Source: DATAVB01 sp040414495
GTDB taxonomy: Bacteria > Actinomycetota > Actinomycetes > Mycobacteriales > QHCD01
Direction of reading: 5' to 3'
Assembly (NCBI GenBank): GCA_040414495.1
Contig: JBEDUI010000081.1
Coordinates: 1-64,000 of the forward strand
Length of the DNA: 64,000 nucleotides
A program made the position numbers and the translations under genes. The notes beneath the pieces are model-generated. The model worked only from the letters and a program-made list of their open reading frames with translations, was not told the DNA's origin and searched no databases. Every line of letters begins with the position of its first letter. The stretch's first letter is position 1. Shown here one piece after another: positions 1-7,700 of this stretch.

Positions 1-285
1 GCAGGCCGCGGCCAGATCAGGGTTCTCGGACAGAAATCCGTAGCCAGGATGCACCGCCTGCGCGCCGGTCAGCCTGGCCGCGCCGACGATCTTGTCGATA
101 TCCAGGTAGCTCTGGGTGGCCGGCGACGGTCCGATGTGGACAGCGCGGTCGGCGGCGCGGACGTGCGGGGCGCCCCGATCGGCGTCGGAATAGACCGCGA
201 TGGCGCGAATACCGAGCGCGTGCAGCGTTCGCATGATGCGGACCGCGATCTCGCCTCGGTTGGCGACCAGGACGGTGTCGAACAC
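1..285 (-). CDS. Acyl-CoA carboxylase, biotin carboxylase subunit (N-terminal part, cut by window edge)
   Basis: The first 95 residues are present; the rest lies beyond base 1. The frame opens at a GTG (283-285) and reads FDTVLVANRGEIAVRI, the N-terminal signature of biotin carboxylase, the ATP-grasp enzyme that carboxylates the biotin of a carrier domain. Further on, HPGYGFLSEN is also typical of the family. It starts 9 bases after the stop codon of the carboxyltransferase gene, with an AAGGG ribosome site in the gap, so the two are one operon and probably one enzyme complex. Actinobacterial versions usually carry the biotin carrier domain on the same chain, but that part cannot be seen here. 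Confidence 0.9.
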   Translation of the reverse strand, partial: MFDTVLVANRGEIAVRIMRTLHALGIRAIAVYSDADRGAPHVRAADRAVHIGPSPATQSYLDIDKIVGAARLTGAQAVHPGYGFLSENPDLAAAC

Positions 286-294
286 GTAGGCCCC

Positions 295-1920
295 TTACAT
301 CCGGAAAACGCCGTAACCGACCGGTCCCAATGGTGCGTTGGCACATGCGGACAGTGCCAGTCCGAGAACGGTACGGGTGTCGGCCGGGTCGATGATTCCG
401 TCGTCCCACAGCCGCGCCGTTGCGTAGTAGGGGTGGCCCTGATGTTCGTACTGCGCCCGGATCGGCGCGCTGAATTCTTCCTCTTCCTCGGCCGACCACG
501 TCTCGCCGCGCTGCTCGAACTGGTCGCGCCGGACCGTCGCCAACACCGAGGCGGCCTGCTCGCCGCCCATCACCGAAATGCGAGCGTTCGGCCACATCCA
601 CAGAAAGCGCGGCGAATACGCCCGGCCGCACATCGAGTAATTCCCGGCGCCGAACGAACCGCCGATCACCACGGTCAACTTCGGTACCCGGGCACACGCG
701 ACCGCAGTGACCATTTTCGCGCCGTGCTTGGCGATTCCGCCGGCCTCGTAATCGCGGCCGACCATGAACCCGGTGATGTTCTGCAGGAACACCAACGGAA
801 TCTGACGCCGGTCGCACAGCTCGATGAAATGCGCACCCTTCAACGCCGACTCGCTGAACAGAATGCCATTGTTAGCGACGATTCCCACCGGATGGCCGCA
901 AATATGCGCGAACCCGGTCACCAGCGTCGGACCGTACAACGCCTTGAACTCCGCGAATCGGCTGCCGTCCACGACGCGCGCGATTACCTCGCGCACGTCA
1001 TAGGCGGTACGGATTTCCGCCGGCACCACGCCGTACAACTGGGTCGGATCCACCGCCGGTTCCGCGGTCGGTTCGACCGCCCACGGACGCGGAATCCGCG
1101 GCGGCAACGTAGCGACGATCGACCGCAGGATCTGTAATGCGTGCGCGTCGTCCTCGGCCAAATGGTCGGTGACGCCGGAAGTTCGGGAATGCAACTCACC
1201 GCCACCCAATTCCTCGGCGGTGACGTTTTCCCCGGTCGCGGCCTTAACCAATGGCGGGCCGCCGAGAAAGATCGTCCCCTCGTCCCGGACGATCACGGCC
1301 TCGTCGCTCATCGCCGGTACGTACGCGCCGCCGGCGGTACAGGAACCCATGACCGCGGCCAGCTGCGGAATTCCCTGGGCCGACATCGTGGCCTGGTTGT
1401 AGAAGATCCGGCCGAAATGCTCGCGGTCGGGAAACACCTCGTCCTGGCGGGGCAGGAACGCGCCGCCGGAATCGACCAGGTAAATGCACGGCAGGTTATT
1501 GTGCAGCGCTATTTCCTGGGCCCGCAGGTGCTTTTTCACCGTCATCGGGTAATACGTGCCGCCCTTGACCGTGGCGTCGTTGGCGACGATCACGACCTCG
1601 CGGCCACTGACCCGGCCGACCCCGGTGATGAGCCCGGCCGCGGGCGCTTCGTCGTCGTACATTCCGGTCGCGGCCAGCGGGGAAAGCTCAAGAAACGGCG
1701 AGGCCGGATCGACCAGCGCGTCAACCCGTTCCCGGGGCAGCATCTTGCCTCGTTCGGCGTGCCGGGCGCGGGCGCGGTCGGTGCCGCCCCGGGCCGCGGT
1801 CGCGAGCCGTTCCCGCAACTCGTCGGCCAATTCCCGGTGGTATTTCTCGTTACGGGCGAATTGCTCGCTGTTGGGGTCGGCGGTCGTGCCCAACACCGGA
1901 GCGTCCATCCCTCGACTCAC
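295..1920 (-). CDS. Acyl-CoA carboxylase carboxyltransferase (beta) subunit, methylcrotonyl-CoA type
   Basis: This 541-residue protein is full length for the biotin-dependent carboxyltransferase family, which moves CO2 from carboxybiotin to an acyl-CoA. Visible marks are KGGTYYPMTVKKH, SCTAGGAYVPAMSDE and IVANNGILFSESALKG, which form the two crotonase-like halves and the oxyanion pockets. The wording of these motifs, and the coupled downstream biotin carboxylase, fit methylcrotonyl-CoA carboxylase (leucine breakdown) or the related geranyl-CoA and AccD1 enzymes better than propionyl-CoA carboxylase. The substrate is inferred. A second in-frame ATG at 1908 is an alternative start. Confidence 0.9.
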   Translation of the reverse strand: MSRGMDAPVLGTTADPNSEQFARNEKYHRELADELRERLATAARGGTDRARARHAERGKMLPRERVDALVDPASPFLELSPLAATGMYDDEAPAAGLITGVGRVSGREVVIVANDATVKGGTYYPMTVKKHLRAQEIALHNNLPCIYLVDSGGAFLPRQDEVFPDREHFGRIFYNQATMSAQGIPQLAAVMGSCTAGGAYVPAMSDEAVIVRDEGTIFLGGPPLVKAATGENVTAEELGGGELHSRTSGVTDHLAEDDAHALQILRSIVATLPPRIPRPWAVEPTAEPAVDPTQLYGVVPAEIRTAYDVREVIARVVDGSRFAEFKALYGPTLVTGFAHICGHPVGIVANNGILFSESALKGAHFIELCDRRQIPLVFLQNITGFMVGRDYEAGGIAKHGAKMVTAVACARVPKLTVVIGGSFGAGNYSMCGRAYSPRFLWMWPNARISVMGGEQAASVLATVRRDQFEQRGETWSAEEEEEFSAPIRAQYEHQGHPYYATARLWDDGIIDPADTRTVLGLALSACANAPLGPVGYGVFRM

Positions 1921-2048
1921 ACCCTCCGAATGCCGGTGGAGCGACCCCGCTCCGTCGTTTCAGGTTAACGATCTTTGCCCGGCTGTGTCAGGGTGCGCGG
2001 CGGCGAAATACGGCCACCGCTGGTTTGGTCGGCTGAGCAGTCGCACCC

Positions 2049-3443
2049 CTAGAGCCCAGCGGTTTCCAACAGCCGCAGCCAGACCTCGCTGACGGTCGGG
2101 TACGACGGCACCGCGTGCCACAGCCGTTCCAGCGGTACCTCGCCGACGATCGCGATCGTCGCGGCGTGCAGCAACTCGCCCACCTCCGGGCCGACGAACG
2201 TCGCCCCGACCACCACCTGCCGCGACTCGTCGAGCACCAGCTGCGCCGTACCCCGGTACCCATCGGCCCGGACCGCGGCACCGGAGACGTCGCCGATCTT
2301 GTAGCTGACCACGCGGACCGCAAGCCCGGCCTCGCGGCCGGCGTACTCGGTCAAGCCGACCGACGCGACCTGCGGATCGGTGAAGATCACGCTCGGCGTG
2401 ACGCCCTCGCGCACCGTGAACCGCTCGGCCGTCAACTCCTCACCCCGTACCCGGGCCACGATCACGTCCCCGCAGACCCGGGCCTCGTACTTGCCCATGT
2501 GCGTCAGCAACTCCCGGCCGGCCACATCACCAACGGCGTAGAGCCAGCCCCCGGCGACATGCGTGTGCCGGTCGGCCCGCAGCCACGAGCCCGGTTTCAA
2601 CCCGACCCGGTCCAGCCCGATGTCCGCGGTGTTGGGCCGCCGGCCGGTCGCCACCAACAGCGTGTCGACCTCGATCTCCTCGTCGCCGAGCATCACGGTG
2701 GTCGGGCCCTCGCCGGTCCGCCGTACCTCGCTGACGTTGGCGCCGGTATGCACGATCACCCCGCCTTCACGCAGCACCTCGACCATGCGCTCCCCAACGA
2801 ACGGCTCGTGTGTGGCCAGCAGTCGGTCGGCCACCTCGAACAACGTGATCTTCGAGCCGAAGGCGTTCCACGCGGTGGCCATCTCGACACCGACCACGCC
2901 CCCGCCGATGATGCCCAGCCGGCGCGGCACCAGGTGCGTGCTCGTCGCCTCCCTACTCGTCCAGGGCCGGGCTTCACGCAGCCCGGGTATCGGCGGGATG
3001 CTGGCCGACGAACCGGTCGCCACGACGACCGCGTGCCGGGCGCTGACGGTCTGCTCGATCCCGTCCGCGTCGACCACCGCCACGGTCCGCTCGCCGATCA
3101 GCCGGCCCCGACCCCGCAACACGTCGATCCCCTTGCTGGTGGCCCAGTCGACCTGGCTCTTGTCCTCCCAGTGATGGGTGAATTCGTCGCGCCGGGACAT
3201 CGTCGCCGGCACGCTGAGCGAACCGGTCACCGCCTCGGCCGCGCCGTGCACCGCCCGCGCCTGGGCCAGTACCTCGGGTCCGCGCAGTAACGCCTTGCTC
3301 GGCATGCAGGCCCAGTACGAACATTCGCCGCCGACCAGATTCGATTCGATCAGCGCCGCCGACAGCCCACCCCGTACGGCCCGGTCGGCGACGTTCTCAC
3401 CGACCGCTCCCGCCCCGAGTACCACCACGTCGTAGGTGTCCAT
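2049..3443 (-). CDS. NAD(P)/FAD-dependent disulfide oxidoreductase (dihydrolipoyl dehydrogenase/mercuric reductase-like)
   Basis: The protein has 464 residues. An N-terminal FAD motif (VVLGAGAVGENVA) is followed by the redox-active pair C41 and C46 in GGECSYWACMPSK, a second dinucleotide motif (IIGGGVVGVEMA) and a C-terminal dimerisation domain. The usual HPT motif before the catalytic Glu is altered to HAVPSYPTVSE. This wording is common in actinobacterial relatives whose substrate is unknown, so lipoamide should not be assumed. I chose the ATG at 3443 because GGAGG lies just upstream and the FAD motif starts at once; the open frame continues 75 codons upstream without a plausible start. It is divergent from the flavin reductase, with 67 bases between them. 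Confidence 0.85.
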   Translation of the reverse strand: MDTYDVVVLGAGAVGENVADRAVRGGLSAALIESNLVGGECSYWACMPSKALLRGPEVLAQARAVHGAAEAVTGSLSVPATMSRRDEFTHHWEDKSQVDWATSKGIDVLRGRGRLIGERTVAVVDADGIEQTVSARHAVVVATGSSASIPPIPGLREARPWTSREATSTHLVPRRLGIIGGGVVGVEMATAWNAFGSKITLFEVADRLLATHEPFVGERMVEVLREGGVIVHTGANVSEVRRTGEGPTTVMLGDEEIEVDTLLVATGRRPNTADIGLDRVGLKPGSWLRADRHTHVAGGWLYAVGDVAGRELLTHMGKYEARVCGDVIVARVRGEELTAERFTVREGVTPSVIFTDPQVASVGLTEYAGREAGLAVRVVSYKIGDVSGAAVRADGYRGTAQLVLDESRQVVVGATFVGPEVGELLHAATIAIVGEVPLERLWHAVPSYPTVSEVWLRLLETAGL

Positions 3444-3510
3444 GTCGCCTCCAGGTGGATCGACTCGAACAACAGCAAGCACGGCCGCGTCTACTAGTGT
3501 CGGTACGGTC

Positions 3511-4002
3511 ATGGTGACATCCGGAGAGTTCACGGCGGCGATGGCCGAGCTGGCCGGCAGCGTGGCGATCGTCTGCGTCCGGGACGAGGACGACGACGTC
3601 GGCATGACGAGTACGACGTTCTGTTCGCTGTCGCTCGAGCCGCCGCTGGTCGGGCTCGCGATCAACACGAAGTCCTATGTGGACGAACTGCTGGACCGGC
3701 GGCCCCGGTGGGCGGTGACCGTGCTCTCGGCCGGCCAGCGTGGAGTGGCGAGCCGGTTCGCCGCGGCGGGCCGGCCGAGCGCCCGGCTGTTGCTGGCCGA
3801 TCTGCCGCATCACCGCGGGACGCTCTCCGGTGGGCTCATCGCCGAGGGCGGGGTGGCCGCATTGGAGTGCGAGACCGTGCAGCGGGTTCCGACTGGCGAC
3901 CACACGCTGCTGGTGGCCCGGCCGTTGGCGGTCGACTACCTCGGCGGGGAGGCGGACCGGCCGTTGATTTATCGGCGCCGGCGCTACGGCGGGGTCGAAT
4001 AG
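3511..4002 (+). CDS. Flavin reductase-like (FMN-binding) domain protein
   Basis: This small 163-residue protein matches the flavin reductase-like split-barrel family, which binds FMN and often supplies reduced flavin to a partner monooxygenase. Family signs are GMTSTTFCSLSLEPP near the N terminus, the following INTKSYVDELL, and the basic C terminus. The start at 3511 is chosen because the segment before it (3436-3510) is Ser/Thr-rich and unlike the family. There is no Shine-Dalgarno site, but TAGTGT at 3495-3500 could be a -10 box giving an almost leaderless transcript. No partner monooxygenase is adjacent; the divergent oxidoreductase is the only redox neighbour. Confidence 0.8.
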   Translation: MVTSGEFTAAMAELAGSVAIVCVRDEDDDVGMTSTTFCSLSLEPPLVGLAINTKSYVDELLDRRPRWAVTVLSAGQRGVASRFAAAGRPSARLLLADLPHHRGTLSGGLIAEGGVAALECETVQRVPTGDHTLLVARPLAVDYLGGEADRPLIYRRRRYGGVE

Positions 4003-4009
4003 AAACGGC

Positions 4010-4064
4010 GAAAGCGGAGACGTGCCGCCTCACCCCGTGGCCGAGGCGGACCGTCTCCGCTTTC
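4010..4064. terminator. Long two-part hairpin between convergent genes
   Basis: The arms GAAAGCGGAGACG (4010-4022) and CGTCTCCGCTTTC (4052-4064) pair perfectly over 13 bp. Inside them a second stem forms from CCGCCTC and GAGGCGG. It sits between the stop of the flavin reductase and the stop of the sortase-like gene, so it can end transcription from both sides. There is no long T run. Confidence 0.7.
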
Positions 4065-4079
4065 TGTGCCCTCTATGTG

Positions 4080-4742
4080 TTACGGACCAACTTTGGTCAG
4101 ATGCGCCGACACCACGACGTTCTCCGGCGGCCGGCCGGGACGCAACGCGCCTCCGCAGCTGATGAGCCGGAGGGATGGGTACGTCGTGGGGGCGTAGATC
4201 TGCTCGGTCGGCAGCGTTCCGGGCCGGTAGCCACGGACGCTGTCGACCGAATACGTCGCCACGCGGCCGTCCTTGCGACGGACCGACATGGTCTGGTGCG
4301 GACCCAGTTTGGCGAGTCGGGCGAATACGGCTGGCCTGCCGTCGCTCGCCCGGATGTAGCCGACAATGACGCTGGTGCCGGCCGAGCCAGGCGTCGCCGA
4401 CCGGTCGTACCAACCTGCACGCGATGCCGGATGGGGCAGCTGCAGTTTGTGTTGGACGGTGCCGAGTCGGACCAACGAGCTGTCGACGCCCATAGTCGGG
4501 ATGGCGATATGAACCGGATCCGAAGCCGGGAGCGCGGCCCCGCCGAGCGGGCGACTCGTCGTCGTTGACGATCCGTCCCGCCCGGCGTGTGGCGTCGGCC
4601 TCGCCCGGTTCGCGTCAGGGGATGGGTAACGCGAACCGAACAGGCCTGCGCCAAGCACGGCCGCCCCGGAGAGGATGAGGGCACCGACGGCCACCGACGC
4701 GATGATGCGTCGGCGACCGCCGTCGTGCCGTGCGCGAATCAC
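4080..4742 (-). CDS. Class F-like sortase with the catalytic histidine replaced by tyrosine
   Basis: The protein has 220 residues. An N-terminal membrane anchor or signal (about residues 13-35) is followed by a Pro/Thr-rich linker and a sortase domain from about residue 75. The catalytic Cys196 is present in LRLISCGG, and Arg201 or Arg204 could serve as the catalytic Arg before ENVVVSAHL. Class F sortases have GHV or GHxD at the catalytic histidine. Here the same place reads VIVGYIRASDG, with Tyr129 encoded by TAC at 4356-4358. A His codon would need a single base change. Known sortases need this His, so the protein may be inactive as a transpeptidase or may work differently. The GTG start abuts the TAA of the repeat protein gene, so translation is coupled. 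Confidence 0.8.
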   Translation of the reverse strand: MIRARHDGGRRRIIASVAVGALILSGAAVLGAGLFGSRYPSPDANRARPTPHAGRDGSSTTTSRPLGGAALPASDPVHIAIPTMGVDSSLVRLGTVQHKLQLPHPASRAGWYDRSATPGSAGTSVIVGYIRASDGRPAVFARLAKLGPHQTMSVRRKDGRVATYSVDSVRGYRPGTLPTEQIYAPTTYPSLRLISCGGALRPGRPPENVVVSAHLTKVGP

Positions 4743-7700
4743 TTAGAGCGGGAGTCCGCTCTCGTTCAGGCTGCTCAGCGGCGAACCGTTGGTGATCTGG
4801 CCAACCGGCAGACCACCCATGTCGGCGCCACCGAGGACGCTGGACAGACCGCCCAGACCCTGCAGCACGTTGGTCAGCCCAGTGATGTTCTGGACCGGCA
4901 GCTGGCTAACCGGAGAGGACACCGGAGCCGCAGCCGGGGCGACCGAAGCCGCACTCGGGCTGACGACCGGCAGCTGGCCGACGGGCAGCTGCCCGAGGGG
5001 CAGCTCCTCGAGCGGGTCACCGCCGAGGGCACCGGACAGACCGCCCAGACCCTGCAGCACGTTGGTCACACCGGTCAGGTTCTGGACCGGCAGGCCACCC
5101 AGCGGAGAAGACACCGGTGCGGCCACCGGGTGGATCTCCTGGGTCGAGGCCGCGGGCGCCGCGCCGCCACCGGCGACCGGCAGACCCTGCAGCGCGCTCG
5201 CCTGGCTCAGGACCGGCAGGCCCTGGCTCGCCAGACCGTTGCTGGCCACCCCGGCACCACCGAAGAGGCTGGTGAGCGGGTTGCTGGGCGCCTCACCCGG
5301 GTCGTTGAACGGGAAACCGTCCAGCGCGGCCGGGATGTGCATGACGTCCACCAGCGGGTTGCTCGGCACCGTGGTCGGGGTGTCGGTCAGCTCAGGGCTC
5401 TCGTTGAGCATGCCGTTGCCCTCGGCCAGCGCGATCAGGTTGCCGTCGATCGGCAGGTTGGTCGTGCCGGCGCCCTTGAAGTCCCGGGACGAACCCAGGT
5501 AGGACTCCGAGGGGTTGCCGTTCTCCGCGCCGTTGCCGGACGCGATCGCAACCACGTTGCCCACCACCGGCACGTTGATGTTGTCCGCGAGGTCAACATT
5601 CGAGCCGTACTTCTTCTGGGTGGGCGAGTCGAGCTGGGTCGGGTTGCCGTTCTGGTCGCCGTTGCCGTTGCTCAGCGCGGCGAAGCTCCCCAACACCGGG
5701 ACGTTGACGTTGTCGGCGACGCCGAAGCTCTCGCCGTTGTTGTCCTTGGTGTCGACCTGCACCGGGTAACCGTTCTGCGACCCGTTGCCGTGGTCGACCG
5801 CCCAACCGGAGCCGTTCAGCGGGAGGTTCAGGTTGCGGAACAACCGGAACTCCGAGCCGTAACCGGAGCTGTCACCGTCCTGCGTGACGTGGCCGGGGTT
5901 TTCGTTGTTGAGCTGGGTCACGCCACCGTTCTGCGACCCGTTGCCGGAGTCGCCGGCCTGGCCCGCACCGGAGACCGGCAGGTTGACGTTGTCGCCGATG
6001 CCGATCCGGGAACCCGGGTTGCTGGCGGTGTCACCCTGGCTGACCAACTGGTTCTGCGTGCCGTTGCCGACATCCGCACCCTGGCCGACGCCGACCGCGG
6101 GGATGTTGATGTTACGGAACAGCAGCAGGCTCGAGCCCCACCCGGAGGTCACCGGGTCGGTGGTCGAACCGATACCAGAGGTGTTGTTCTGGTCGACCTT
6201 GCCGTTCTGCGACCCGTTGCCGGAGTCGCCGCCCTGACCCGCACCGTTCAGCGGGATGTTGACGTTGTCGCCAACGCTGAGGCTCGAGCCGGGGGTACGG
6301 CCGGTGTCGTTCTGGTTGACGACCTGGTTCTGCGCGCCGTTGCCGACGAGGCCGCCCTGACCCACACCCACGACCGGGATGTCGGCGTTACGCAGCAACT
6401 CGATCTGCGAGCCGAACCCACGGGCGGAGCCGTCCTTGGACAGCGTCCCGTTGTCGGTCCAGTTGCGCTGATGTACGTCGCCGTTCTGCGCGCCGTTGCC
6501 GGACGCGCCGCCCTGACCCGCACCGTTGATCGGGAAGATCGCGTTGTCCGCGACACCGATCTGCGAGCCGGGGTTGTTCCCGCTGTCGAACTGGGTGCGG
6601 TTCCCGTTCTGCGCGCCGTTACCGACGTCGCCGCCCTGACCCACGCCGATGGCGCCGCTGTCCAGGTTGCGGAACAGCTTGACCTCGGAGCCCCAGCCGT
6701 AGACGTCGTCAGCGACGCCGCCCTTGCCGGTCGTGGTCTGGGTGGTGTTGCCGTTCTGCGACCCGTTGCCGGTGACCCCGCCCTGCCCGACACCGACGGC
6801 CTGGATGATGCCGTTGTCGGCGATCGTGATCGACGAGCCGGGGCTGTTGTGGCTGTCGGTCTGGGTCGCGTTGCCGTTCTGCGACCCGTTGCCGGAGACC
6901 CCGCCCTGGCCCGCGCCGTTCAGCGGGGCGTAGACGTTGCGGAACACGTTGACGCTCTCGCCCCAACCGCCCACGCCGTCCTTGTTGACCCAGCCGTGGC
7001 CCTGGGTGTTGGTCTGGGTCTTGTCGCCGTTCTGCGCGCCGTTGCCGACGTCGCCGCCCTGGCCGACCCCGACCACCGGAATCGCGATGTTGTCCGCCGC
7101 GCTGATGGCCGACCCCTGGGTGTGGCCGTCATCGCTCTGGCTGACGTTGCCGTTCTGCGACCCGTTGCCGGAGACCCCGCCCTGACCCGCACCGTTCAAC
7201 GGGATGTCGAGGTTACGGAACAGGTTGACCGCCGAGCCCCAGCCCTGGATCTTGTCCGGGGTGTTGGAGCCCTCGCCGTTGGTGTTGCTCTGGTCGATGT
7301 TGCCGTTCTGCGCACCGTTGGCGACGTCACCGGCCTGGCCGGCGCCCGCGCCCTGCACGACCGCGTTGTCGGCGATCGAGACCGCCGAGCCCGGCGAACC
7401 GGCCTCGTCGACCTGCGACACGTCACCGTTCTGCGCCGCGTTGCCGACCACGCCAGCCTGCCCGGCACCGTCAATCGGCACCCGGACGTTGCGGAACAGG
7501 TTCACGGCCGAGCCGAACCCGGTGATGTTGTCGTAGCTCTGCGGCGGGTCGTTCGGCCCGAAGTTGGCCTGCGACACGTCGCCGTTCTGCGCGCCGTTGC
7601 CGACGACGCCCGCCTGACCCGCGCCGGTGGCCGGGATGTTCAGGTTGTCCGCCAGGCTGGCGAACGCCGGGTTGCCGCTGGGCTGATCCAGCTGCGAGAT

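Noticed and set aside
4743..5400. LPxTG sorting signal in the giant repeat protein
   Set aside because: LPV words are frequent (LPVQN, LPVGQ) but none is LPxTG, and no hydrophobic segment with a basic tail follows.
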